63,571 bases of DNA, taken from the NCBI GenBank assembly GCA_945929845.1, contig CAMEON010000005.1, positions 1-63,571 of the forward strand, given 5' to 3'. A program made the translations under genes and the position numbers. Position 1 is the stretch's first letter. The number at the start of each line of letters is the position of its first letter. The notes below the pieces were generated by a model that did not search any database, was not told where the DNA came from, and saw only the letters and a list, made by a program, of their open reading frames with translations. This stretch comes from an uncultured Clostridia bacterium (lineage in GTDB: Bacteria; Bacillota; Clostridia; Oscillospirales; CAG-272). This document shows positions 17,841 through 26,558 of the stretch, one piece after another.

Positions 17841-19040
17841 TCAGGGACGGAAGGCATCGAAGAGCGCCTGGATGACAGCCCGGGAGGCTGTCGCCCGGCC
17901 TTGGAGCATCTCGGAGGAGCCGCCGCCACGGGCAGACAGAGCGGATTGGATGGCGGGGGCATACCGCTTCAGATCCAGGGTATCCGAACCCCGGCCGATG
18001 ACATAGGTGTAGCCGGAGTCATCATCGCCGGAGAATACCCCGCACAACAGCCCGCACTTCCCGGCCGCCCGGTTGAGCAGCTGCCGCATGGCCAGGGCGT
18101 CCATCCCCTTGTCAAACAGGCAGATACTGCCCTCTGTCCGGGGCAGGGCGGCGGCCCGGATGTCCCACAGCTCCCGGCGCAGGGTGGCAAGAGCCTTTCC
18201 GGCTTCCTCCAGCTCCGCCTTCATCCGGGCATACCCCTCGACCACATCCCCCTGCCTGGCCGACAGGTCGGCGGCGATGGTGGCCACAGCGGCATAGCGG
18301 CGGCGGTAATCCTCCAGAGCCGGGGCACCGGCCAGCATATGCAGCCGGATGCCGCCCTTGTAGTGCATGGCATCCAGGATCTTGATCAGCCCGATCTCCC
18401 CGGTGTTGTCCACATGGGGCGCGCAGCAGGCACAGCGGTCTATGATGCGGTCGTCACAGCCGACAGTGACGATCCGCACCGACCCGGTCAGTGCCCGCTT
18501 GGAGCGGTAGGTCATGGCGGCCAGCTCCTCCGGGGAGGGGTACTCCGCCCGTACAGGCAGACAGTCCCGGACTACCCGGTTGGCCTCATCCTCGATCTCG
18601 TCCAGTTGCGCCCGGGTCAGCACGCCGCTCACATCCAGCGTCACATCCTCGTCCCCCAAGTGGAAGCCCACATTGTCAAAGCCGTACCGGCTGTGGATCA
18701 GCCCGGACAGAATGTGCTCCCCGGTGTGGCACCGCATCCGGCGCAGGCGGGTCTCCCCGCACACCTGCCCGTCCACGACACTGCCCGCCGGGATGGCCTC
18801 GGAAACGGTATGGGTGATCACGCCCGCATCATCCACCTGCACATCCAGCACGGGAATGCCGTTGATCCGCCCGGTATCGGCGGCCTGTCCGCCCCCCTCC
18901 GGGAAGAAGGCTGTCCTGTCCAGTATGAGGGCGTATGAGCCTGCCGCTTGCCCCGGCGTGCAGGACTGCACACAGGCTGTGAAGGTAAAGAGATGGCTGT
19001 CCCGGTCAAAGAGCCGGACGGTCCTTTCTGTATTTTCCAT
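17841..19040 (-). CDS. Alanyl-tRNA editing protein, AlaX-type
   Basis: This 399-residue protein is a stand-alone relative of the AlaRS editing domain and hydrolyses mischarged Ser- or Gly-tRNA(Ala). It keeps the OB-like N-terminal domain (FFPEGGGQ near 48), the metal-binding HxxxH in CHTGEHILSG, and the second metal motif CACCAPHVDNTGEI. The C-terminal about 120 residues form a helical coil and a DHHA1-like part with GRGS and GGGSSEMLQG, so it is the long AlaX form. MENTERTV is the preferred start; another ATG lies four codons upstream but directly abuts the AAAGGA ribosome site. It has its own strong promoter and precedes the GH71/99-like gene by 67 bases. Confidence 0.88.
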   Translation of the reverse strand: MENTERTVRLFDRDSHLFTFTACVQSCTPGQAAGSYALILDRTAFFPEGGGQAADTGRINGIPVLDVQVDDAGVITHTVSEAIPAGSVVDGQVCGETRLRRMRCHTGEHILSGLIHSRYGFDNVGFHLGDEDVTLDVSGVLTRAQLDEIEDEANRVVRDCLPVRAEYPSPEELAAMTYRSKRALTGSVRIVTVGCDDRIIDRCACCAPHVDNTGEIGLIKILDAMHYKGGIRLHMLAGAPALEDYRRRYAAVATIAADLSARQGDVVEGYARMKAELEEAGKALATLRRELWDIRAAALPRTEGSICLFDKGMDALAMRQLLNRAAGKCGLLCGVFSGDDDSGYTYVIGRGSDTLDLKRYAPAIQSALSARGGGSSEMLQGRATASRAVIQALFDAFRP

Positions 19041-19100
19041 ATATATAACCATTCCTTTCTTGCGGCCGACTTTCCCGCACGAGCGGATCGGTTCAAATTT

Positions 19101-19129
19101 ATTATATACGAAAAAAAGGCGGTTGTCAA
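19101..19129 (-). promoter_or_regulatory. Sigma-A promoter of the alaX-type gene
   Basis: On the minus strand TTGACA (19124-19129) and TATAAT (19101-19106) are 17 bases apart. The -35 box lies inside the upstream terminator hairpin. Confidence 0.85.
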
Positions 19130-19154
19130 TGCTTTCACGCATAAAACAACCGCC
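19111..19154 (-). terminator. Terminator of the moxR-DUF58-transglutaminase operon
   Basis: On the minus strand GGCGGTTGT and ACAACCGCC form perfect 9-bp arms (19146-19154 with 19118-19126), followed at once by seven T residues. It lies about 70 bases after the transglutaminase stop. The hairpin loop and right arm also supply the -35 region of the next gene. Confidence 0.8.
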
Positions 19155-19170
19155 GTACATGTGGATAGGT

Positions 19171-19208
19171 GTTACCGTTCAGCCACACCTCTCAAGAACT
19201 TTCAAAAA
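19171..19208. repeat. Probable remnant of a family B repeat
   Basis: GTTACCGTTCA followed 13 bases later by AAGAACTTTCAAAAA combines the end motif and the core-end motif seen in the full family B copies. The hairpin section is missing, so this is a short remnant at best. Confidence 0.4.
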
Positions 19209-19225
19209 CTGATGTCAGGCATGCT

Positions 19226-22200
19226 TCAGATCATATGCTTGATATACCGCAGCTTCAGCCGGGTGGGGAGCGGAATATACCGCTTCAACTCACGGCGCAG
19301 GCAGACATAGCAGGTGGCCACTTCTTTCATTTGGGCAACCGTCATGCCATGGCCAAATTCCTCGGCGGCGATGGCCTCCATGACCAGATGCAGATCAGGC
19401 AGGCTCATGTCGTCGTCACGGGGGGACTGCTTTGCACCGTCCCCGGTAAGCTCTTCGGTCAGCCGGTCAGCATAGGCATCCCGGAATTCGCCGGGTTGCG
19501 GCGACAGGCCGTACAGGGAGAGCAGGTTGATCACTGCGTCCGACAGCTCCAGTGCCATCTCCCGGCGATCCTGCTCGCTGGTGTGCTCGCCGAAGTGGCT
19601 GTCCAGCACCTGGGATACCAGGCTCTGTCGGTGCGCCTCGGCTTCCCGGGCACGCCTTACAATGAAGGACAGGATCAGGATCACCGCACCTAGCCCTACC
19701 AGGATGAGAAGGCCAATGCCGGTGGTGCGCAGAACCCCGGCGGAGTCGTCGTCGCCGGTCTCGTCTTCGGTCTCGTTCCCATCGCCGGTTTCCGGGATGT
19801 CGGTCTCCACAGGCTGGCTCTCGTCGCCATCCCTGTCGTCGGTCTCGGTTTCCACCGGCGGCTGAATGGGGATGTCAGGCAGTGTCCCGCCGATACCCTG
19901 GGAGCCGTACATGGCGGTGTAGTAGGCGGGCGTGGTCTCGTACGGTACCCAGCCGATGCCGTCAAAGTACACCTCCACCCATGCGTGAGCCTGATAGTCG
20001 TGGACATACCCGCCATACACGAAGTCTGTGCTGGACAGCTTGGTCAGGTCGCTGGCGATGTACCCCTCCACATACCGAGCGGGGATGCCGTACTCACGCA
20101 GGATCAGAGCCACCGCCGAGGCAAACTGCACACAGTAGCCCTCCTTGGTGTTGAAGAGGAAATTCTCCACGCCGTCCATCGTAGGATCCACCGAGGACAG
20201 ATCCGGCGTGATGGTGTAGGAACAGCCCATGGTGCCGATGATGTAGTCGATGACCTGCCGCACCAGCTGGTTTCGCTGTACCGTTGCATCGGCAAACGCC
20301 GCATTGCGGACGCTGGCCATCGGGAGTGAGGTCTGTGCGGCGATGGTGTCGGCCAGCTCGGCAATGGCGGCACTGCCTCCCACCTGGGTGTAGGTGCGGT
20401 AGACGAAGTCGCTGTAATCCCAGTCCAGTGCCAGGCTGTCAAGGAGGGCGGTGCGCTCTGTGTCGGTCATGGTACGCTCGTACTGGTAGAACAGCGGGTC
20501 GCTGGCGGTGGGGGACATACTGGATATATACACGCTGTACACCCGCCCCCCGTTGACGCCGATGGACAAGCCGCCGTAGGCGGTACTTACGGTATAACCG
20601 TTTTTGATCTTCTTCACCAGGTTGGTGTCGTGGTAGAAACGGAAAATACGCTCCCCGTCCGTGCCCTTGTAGGTGTAGGTGAACAGGGTGGTGCCGTCCT
20701 GATTGTCGTATACTGTCAGATTCAGCCGGCTGGGAGAGGAAGGATCGGCATTCACATCGCCGTCAGGCAGGTACGAGCGGATGAGCAGGGCTTCCTTTTC
20801 CAGGGTGTAGGCGGCAACCAGATTCCCAACATTCTCCGACCAATGTTCATTGATCATGACCGGGGCGTATGCCATGGAGGCGTAGGAGATGCCGTTGTCC
20901 TTGAAGCCCCGCCCGGTGCGGATGCCGTCAAAGTAGTTCACATAGGTCAGCTCGCTCTCCTCCATGGTGCCGTAGTCATACAGACTGAAGGTGGGAGCAA
21001 CGGTGGTGGGGAAGTAGCACAGGGAGGAAGGACTGTTCACCCGGCGGGCATGGAACAGCACATTGACAAAGCCGTACTCCAGATTGGACTTGTACCGGGT
21101 CAGAAGATTCTCGTTGTACTCCGGATCGTCCACCAGTTGACTCGCCATGCAGTGGTAGAAATTGTACCGCAATGTTTCAGAAGGGCTGTCGGAGGTGCCA
21201 AAGAGGGAGCGGTAGTCGGAGAAGGTCTCCTTGTCGGCGGCAGTCCAGCCGCCATCCACATAGTCGGTGCCGATCCATCCGGTCATGTAGTAGTTGGTGT
21301 TGTACCGGGCTTCCACATAGAATATCTGCCGCCCGGTGAACTGCAACTGTTCCAGCTCGGTGGAGCGGTCCTTGAAGTTGTCACTGTTGGCCTGATACTC
21401 CAGCTCATCCAGTGCCTGGTCGTCCCCCCGGAGAACCGCTGTCACATAGTCCCGGGCGAAGGCAACCTTCTCGTCGATGGCTTCGATAGTGGAGAAATTA
21501 CCCTTGATGAAGATGGCGGGCAGGGCCACGGCCAGGAGGCAGACCAGGCAGGCGGCGGCGGACACGAAGCCACCCATGGCCCGCCGGGCCTGTTCGGTGG
21601 TGCGGTCATACCGCCTGACGGCCCGCACCTGCTTCCGCTCCTCCCTGCGGTTGGCCACAGAGGCGGGATCCCCTGCGGTTTCCTTTGCGGCAATATTCTT
21701 TTTCGGTTTCGGCTTGCGCTTCTTCTTGTCTGTGAAGTAGTCGTTCAGCTCATCCTCCACCGTGACCGGTCTGTCCCGGTGCTTCTTCTCACGCCGGGCC
21801 TGACCCTTGGCTTCCTTGCGTGCCAGGCGGGCGGCCTCGGCTTCGGCATAGGAGGCAGGCAGGACGGGGCGGTCGCTGTCCTCAAACAGGCTCAGCTCGG
21901 TATCGTAGTGTTTGGTATCCTTGACCAGGTAGAGCCGGTCGTAGGCCGCCATGACCAGAATGGCGGCAAAGGAGGCAATGACCAGGGCAATGCCCAGGTT
22001 GGAGGAAATGCGGTTGGAGTAAATATTGAAGGTCAGGATGCACACCAGGCAGGAGGTGCAGACGATGGCAGGGGGGATCAGTCGCACACGGCGGACAAGG
22101 CAGAGGGTGAACAGGACGGAGAAGAGCAGGATCAAAAGGCTGATGCCGTACCTCAGAAGCTCTCCGGTGGGGGTGGCAGACGGAATGGGCACCTCGTACT

Positions 22201-22687
22201 GTATGTAGGTAAGGTAGCCCACCCGGTAGAGCCGCTCCAGACAGCCGTTGAACAGAGCCAGTACGCCATAGAGAAGATCCTGCCCCAGCCGGGGCACTGT
22301 GACCAGCCTCCAGATAAACAGGGAGGCACCGGCGGCCAGAGCGATGAGGGACTGGATGCGCCCGTAGCAGAAAAGGGCACACAGGGAGACCGTCAGGAGG
22401 GAGAAGCCGAAGATGTAGCTGTTGGACACGCCGTATTCCAGGGCGCTGGACAGGAAGATGGTCAGCCCCGCCACGGCGGCCCAGATGACCAGTGCCCGGC
22501 AGATATAGCCGCCTATCCGGAAGGCCGGGTGCCGGCCGGCCTTGTCCGGCGGGCAGATGAGAGGACGCTTGTGTATGGGGAGCAGGGCACGCTTGGCCTG
22601 CTTCTTTTCCCGGCGGCGCTGGGCACGGGTCTTTTTGGGTGGGGTGCCGGGTGGCACCGGGCGGTCTTGCTTTTTCTTCTTACTCAT
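19226..22687 (-). CDS. Membrane transglutaminase-like protein (TgpA type)
   Basis: The 1153-residue protein begins with a very basic Lys/Arg tail, followed by several transmembrane helices (about residues 45-260) and a second basic cytoplasmic stretch with a further helix near 375-395. A large extracellular part ends in a transglutaminase-core domain with the Cys in KEGYCVQFASA (about 852) and the His in AHAWVEVYF (about 900). After an acidic Glu/Thr/Asp-rich spacer there is one more helix near 1035-1055 and a cytoplasmic DUF4129-like tail. Its start overlaps the end of the DUF58 gene by 8 bases, implying translational coupling. MoxR-DUF58-transglutaminase clusters are widespread; their substrate is unsettled. 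Confidence 0.85.
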   Translation of the reverse strand: MSKKKKQDRPVPPGTPPKKTRAQRRREKKQAKRALLPIHKRPLICPPDKAGRHPAFRIGGYICRALVIWAAVAGLTIFLSSALEYGVSNSYIFGFSLLTVSLCALFCYGRIQSLIALAAGASLFIWRLVTVPRLGQDLLYGVLALFNGCLERLYRVGYLTYIQYEVPIPSATPTGELLRYGISLLILLFSVLFTLCLVRRVRLIPPAIVCTSCLVCILTFNIYSNRISSNLGIALVIASFAAILVMAAYDRLYLVKDTKHYDTELSLFEDSDRPVLPASYAEAEAARLARKEAKGQARREKKHRDRPVTVEDELNDYFTDKKKRKPKPKKNIAAKETAGDPASVANRREERKQVRAVRRYDRTTEQARRAMGGFVSAAACLVCLLAVALPAIFIKGNFSTIEAIDEKVAFARDYVTAVLRGDDQALDELEYQANSDNFKDRSTELEQLQFTGRQIFYVEARYNTNYYMTGWIGTDYVDGGWTAADKETFSDYRSLFGTSDSPSETLRYNFYHCMASQLVDDPEYNENLLTRYKSNLEYGFVNVLFHARRVNSPSSLCYFPTTVAPTFSLYDYGTMEESELTYVNYFDGIRTGRGFKDNGISYASMAYAPVMINEHWSENVGNLVAAYTLEKEALLIRSYLPDGDVNADPSSPSRLNLTVYDNQDGTTLFTYTYKGTDGERIFRFYHDTNLVKKIKNGYTVSTAYGGLSIGVNGGRVYSVYISSMSPTASDPLFYQYERTMTDTERTALLDSLALDWDYSDFVYRTYTQVGGSAAIAELADTIAAQTSLPMASVRNAAFADATVQRNQLVRQVIDYIIGTMGCSYTITPDLSSVDPTMDGVENFLFNTKEGYCVQFASAVALILREYGIPARYVEGYIASDLTKLSSTDFVYGGYVHDYQAHAWVEVYFDGIGWVPYETTPAYYTAMYGSQGIGGTLPDIPIQPPVETETDDRDGDESQPVETDIPETGDGNETEDETGDDDSAGVLRTTGIGLLILVGLGAVILILSFIVRRAREAEAHRQSLVSQVLDSHFGEHTSEQDRREMALELSDAVINLLSLYGLSPQPGEFRDAYADRLTEELTGDGAKQSPRDDDMSLPDLHLVMEAIAAEEFGHGMTVAQMKEVATCYVCLRRELKRYIPLPTRLKLRYIKHMI

Positions 22688-25235
22688 GTGTGTTTCCTCC
22701 CTCCTGCGGGGCGGCGGATGGGTCGCCGAGGGTGCCGCTGATCATCAGGGACATGCCGCTGACAGAAAGCTGTTCCCGGCAACTCTCCAGATAGGAGGCA
22801 CGCTCCTTCGGGTAGCGGTACCGCTCCTCCGGATTGTACAGCAGTACCTCTGCCGAGCCGAAGCCTACAGCGTCCGAAAGGCCGGGCAGGTCGGTCAGGG
22901 AGGACAGCATATCCTGATCCAGGGTGGGCACCACGAAGAGCTGTTTGGCACTCTCGGTGTCGCCTACCATGGCGGTGAGCCGGGTGACAGACTGCTCCGG
23001 GGCGCACAGGGGCGCAGTGCCGAACAGGTGGTAGATGCGCTCAAACTCATCCACCCCCCGCAGGGGATAGGCGAAGAATCCGGTATCGGAGCGGCGGTCG
23101 AACCAGAGCAACAGCACCTCATGCCCCACATGGAGCTCGGCCAGCACACTGGCAATGGCCAACTCCACCACACCGTCGGCCAGATACTCGTTCATATCCT
23201 CATACAAGGCCGGGGTAGCCAGCTCATGGACATTCAGTGCCGGAGCAGGAGCGGATGAACTGGCTTCCGGGGCTTTTGCTGTAGACTCGCCGGAGAGGAT
23301 CCGGGCAGCGGTGGCCCGGTCAGACAGCCGCCGGTTCAATTCCTCGTCGGAAATGGCCCGGGTCTCCGGTGTCTCGCCGGAGCGGCGGCTGGCGAAGGCC
23401 TGCTGATCCAGCATCTGCTTCTTCAGGGCGGCACGCTCCTTGCGGGAGAGCCTCTTCTTTTTTTCTTTCCCGGCGGTGGTTTGGGCATTCGATCCGGCTG
23501 TGTCGGCACTTTCCCCGGCAGTTTCATCCTTGGGTGGCTGATCCGGGAAGTGGGCAGCCAGATCGCAGAATACGATGGTCTGATTGGAGGTACCGGTGTT
23601 GTACTCCTTGACCATGAAGGTCTCTGCCTTGGAGGACAGCTTCCAGTGGATGCTCTTGAGGGGGTCTCCGGCCCGGTACTCCCGGATGTCGCTGACCTCC
23701 AGCTTGTCCACCACCAGCGGGGAGAGCACCGTGCGGGCGGTGGAGTCGGACACGGACTGGGCCAGCATCTCGTCCACAGACAGGCGGCGGGGGAGCACAT
23801 ACACCGTGGTGGTGCTTTCGATGGGCACCTGCACCCGGAACAGGCGGAAGAAGTCATACACATAGAAGCACCGTACCCCGATGTCATAGGTGCCCCGGAA
23901 ACGGAAGCGCACGGTGTTCTTCATGTGGTAGCCGGACAGGGGAGCCATGGCAAGCCGCACCATCCGCTCCGTACAGCGGACACCGTTGGACTGGGGGATG
24001 GAGACCATGGCCTCAATAAAGGGAAAGGCCAGGGGAGCGTGGTTTTCCAGCCGGAACTCATAGGTGTAGGGGGTGTCCTTCCCGGTGGTGGCGGTGTCGG
24101 ACAGCATACTGACAGACAGGGCGACCCTGGCGACCAGCGTGTACAGTAGGAGCAGAACGGGCAGGATCAGCATGAACCAGAAGAAAATGTGGGACACCTT
24201 GGAGAGCAGTGCCTGGGTGAAGATGAGGGACAGAGCCAGCAGGGCAAGGTAAGCGGGAAAGCGGGAGGTGCAGACCACCGTCCGATCCTCCCGGTTTCGC
24301 TTTCCCTTCCGGTGCGCCTTTCCACCCCGGATCCGGCGCAAGACCCGGCCTGCAAGCCGGGACAGAAGCACCACGGGGCGGGACAGCAACCAGGGGAGGG
24401 AATGCTCCCCGGTCTGTCCGGCGTTCTCCTCGGCCTGCCGGAACACCGCCAGGTAAAGGTACAGAACAGCCGCAGTGAGAAGGACAGCCACAAACAGGAG
24501 CAGGATGGGTGCCACAGCCCCTACCGCATAGGTGACTGTATTTTCCACCGCCTCTGCCGCATCGGCGGGAGGCCAGGCGGTGGCGGCGGCTTTTCCGATG
24601 ACCAGCCGGATCACGATGTCCAGAGCCAGCGTCAAAAGGGAGCCGCCCAGCGTCACGAAGGTCAGCGGGAGCAGGCGGCGGGCGGTGGTTCTGCCCATCT
24701 GCCGCAGGTTGGACAGGAGCAGGACAAGGGACAGGAACAGCCCGGCCAGCACCACCAGCCAGCCGATGCCCATCCCGTACAGGGCAAAGCGCAATCCGGT
24801 GGACACCCCGGACAGCTCAGACAGGGAAAGAAGCCCGGTCAGGGCTTGCGGGTGTGCGCCCAGGAAAAAACCGGCCAGCGAAAAGCCGGATGCCTTCCAT
24901 TCCGTGGTCAGGGGAGAGGGCGTGGCGGTGCGGGTCAGGGAGAAGGAAAGGGAGGGCAGGGCGCAGAGGATCACGGCCAGGAGGGTACAAAGGAGCAGGA
25001 CAGCGCAAAGGGTTGGCCTTGCGTGTTTCTTCATCCGCTGAAGAAGGACAGGCGCAGAACGCCTGCGCTTGCGGACAAAGGAGTGACCGCACCCGGGGCA
25101 GGCCTTGGTGCCCAGGGGCAGAACCTTCCGACAGTCAGGACAGCGGACACCCAGCGTGGTGCCACAGCCCATGCAGTAGGTCCTGTCGGCGGGCACATAC
25201 TTCCCGCACTGGGGGCATTGCTTCATAGGTTCCAT
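22680..25235 (-). CDS. DUF58-domain membrane protein with N-terminal zinc ribbons
   Basis: The 851-residue protein opens with four CxxC knuckles (CPQC, CMGC, CPDC, CPGC) within 50 residues, a double zinc ribbon. Several hydrophobic helices follow between about residues 70 and 350. The DUF58 core follows: the signature YRAGDPLKSIHWKLSSK lies near residue 520, with a von Willebrand-like strand containing IVFCDLA. A low-complexity, Lys/Ala-rich linker near 570-650 separates it from a final 150-residue region. GGAG lies eight bases before the ATG. It stands between moxR and the transglutaminase gene and is expected to act with both at the membrane. The zinc-ribbon front is unusual for DUF58 proteins. 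Confidence 0.83.
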   Translation of the reverse strand: MEPMKQCPQCGKYVPADRTYCMGCGTTLGVRCPDCRKVLPLGTKACPGCGHSFVRKRRRSAPVLLQRMKKHARPTLCAVLLLCTLLAVILCALPSLSFSLTRTATPSPLTTEWKASGFSLAGFFLGAHPQALTGLLSLSELSGVSTGLRFALYGMGIGWLVVLAGLFLSLVLLLSNLRQMGRTTARRLLPLTFVTLGGSLLTLALDIVIRLVIGKAAATAWPPADAAEAVENTVTYAVGAVAPILLLFVAVLLTAAVLYLYLAVFRQAEENAGQTGEHSLPWLLSRPVVLLSRLAGRVLRRIRGGKAHRKGKRNREDRTVVCTSRFPAYLALLALSLIFTQALLSKVSHIFFWFMLILPVLLLLYTLVARVALSVSMLSDTATTGKDTPYTYEFRLENHAPLAFPFIEAMVSIPQSNGVRCTERMVRLAMAPLSGYHMKNTVRFRFRGTYDIGVRCFYVYDFFRLFRVQVPIESTTTVYVLPRRLSVDEMLAQSVSDSTARTVLSPLVVDKLEVSDIREYRAGDPLKSIHWKLSSKAETFMVKEYNTGTSNQTIVFCDLAAHFPDQPPKDETAGESADTAGSNAQTTAGKEKKKRLSRKERAALKKQMLDQQAFASRRSGETPETRAISDEELNRRLSDRATAARILSGESTAKAPEASSSAPAPALNVHELATPALYEDMNEYLADGVVELAIASVLAELHVGHEVLLLWFDRRSDTGFFAYPLRGVDEFERIYHLFGTAPLCAPEQSVTRLTAMVGDTESAKQLFVVPTLDQDMLSSLTDLPGLSDAVGFGSAEVLLYNPEERYRYPKERASYLESCREQLSVSGMSLMISGTLGDPSAAPQEGGNTHE

Positions 25236-25253
25236 TCTGCGTGCTCCGTCTGA

Positions 25254-26312
25254 TCATGCCTTGGCGGCATCGTGCTTGCCCTTGTAGGGAACCTCGGTGG
25301 TGCGCAGTATGTCGCTCAGCACCTCCATGTTGGTCTTATGGGTCAGCTTGGCCTCCTGGCGGAGCATGAGACGGTGGGCGATAGCCGGACGGAACAGAGC
25401 GGCAATATCGTCGGGGGTCACATAGTCACGGCCGTGCAGGAAGGCGTAGGCCTGCGCCAGATGTACCAGTGCCACCGACGCACGGGGGGAGGCTCCCAGA
25501 GACAGTGAGGGGTGGCGGCGGGTGGCGGTGATCAGGGTGACGATGTAGGTGTACAGCGCATCATCTATGTGGATGCTGCCTACGAGTTGGCGTACCTGCC
25601 GCAGCTCCTCCATGCTCAGCACCTCGGACACATGGGACAGGGGATTGTCCGTCTTCCGGGCCTTGATGATGGAGACCTCCTCCGCCGGGGAGGGGTACCC
25701 CATGCTGATCTTCAGGGCGAAGCGGTCAAGCTGGGCCTCGGGCAGGGGATAGGTGCCCACATATCCGGCCGGGTTCTGGGTGGCGATGACCATGAAAGGA
25801 TCCGGCACCGGCATGGTGTTGCCGTCCACCGTGACCTTGCCCTCCTCCATGGCCTCCAGAAGGGCGGACTGGGTCTTGGGCGAGGCACGGTTGATCTCAT
25901 CCGCCAGCAGGAGGTTGCACATGACCAGCCCCTCCCGGAACTCAAACTGCTCCTTCTGACGGTTGTACACAGGGAAGCCCGTGATGTCGGAAGCCATGAC
26001 ATCGGGGGTGAACTGGGCACGGCGGAAGTTCAGGCCGGTCACTTTGGCCAACGCACAGGCCAGGGTGGTCTTACCGGTGCCCGGCACATCCTCGATCAGC
26101 ACATGGGAGCCGGCCAGCATGGCAGTCAGGAGCAGGATCACTTCCGTGCGCTTACCGACCACGACCTTTTCCACCTCATCGGCGGCGGCCGTCATTTTCC
26201 TGTAGGCGGCATTCATTTCGGGGGACAGGAGGGACTGATTTTTGTCGCCGGATCCTTCGCTGACAGTTTCAGGAACAGCCGTAAGCACGGCGTTGTTGCT
26301 TTCTGTATTCAT
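25254..26312 (-). CDS. MoxR-family AAA+ ATPase
   Basis: The 352-residue ATPase starts MNTESNN, with AAAGGATG upstream. The Walker A motif is DVPGTGKTTLA, the Walker B region is NLLLADEINRASPKTQ, sensor 1 is FMVIATQNPAGYVGTYPLPEAQLDRF, split over two strands, and the C-terminal lid holds RASVALVHLAQA. MoxR ATPases act as chaperones that fit cofactors or remodel partner complexes, commonly with DUF58/VWA proteins, and the next two genes encode just such partners. The three form one leftward operon: 18 bases separate it from the DUF58 gene. It has its own promoter, divergent from the solute-binding lipoprotein. Confidence 0.92.
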   Translation of the reverse strand: MNTESNNAVLTAVPETVSEGSGDKNQSLLSPEMNAAYRKMTAAADEVEKVVVGKRTEVILLLTAMLAGSHVLIEDVPGTGKTTLACALAKVTGLNFRRAQFTPDVMASDITGFPVYNRQKEQFEFREGLVMCNLLLADEINRASPKTQSALLEAMEEGKVTVDGNTMPVPDPFMVIATQNPAGYVGTYPLPEAQLDRFALKISMGYPSPAEEVSIIKARKTDNPLSHVSEVLSMEELRQVRQLVGSIHIDDALYTYIVTLITATRRHPSLSLGASPRASVALVHLAQAYAFLHGRDYVTPDDIAALFRPAIAHRLMLRQEAKLTHKTNMEVLSDILRTTEVPYKGKHDAAKA

Positions 26313-26364
26313 GGCACGACATCCTTTCTCTTTGTGCGTATCGGTCGCAAAAACTCGCCCGCTC

Positions 26365-26393
26365 ATTATACCATACTCCGCCCGGTTTAGCAA
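26365..26393 (-). promoter_or_regulatory. Promoter of the moxR operon
   Basis: On the minus strand TTGCTA (26388-26393) and TATAAT (26365-26370) are 17 bases apart; the TGG before TATAAT makes it an extended -10. Confidence 0.75.
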
Positions 26394-26463
26394 GACTTAC
26401 CGGAAGGCTTTTTGAAATTTTCCGCCGCTTTGTGAAAAATGTTTACATTTTCATTACATCCCG

Positions 26464-26492
26464 TTGACAAACATCCACTGACATGGTATAAT
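26464..26492 (+). promoter_or_regulatory. Promoter of the solute-binding lipoprotein gene
   Basis: TTGACA (26464-26469) and TATAAT (26487-26492) are spaced by 17 bases with an extended TGG. It faces away from the moxR promoter, about 70 bases apart. Confidence 0.87.
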
Positions 26493-26558
26493 GTAGATGC
26501 GATGTGTCAGACTGCCAAGGTGCTGGCAGATACTTCGGAGCAGGAGGACGGTTGTGTC

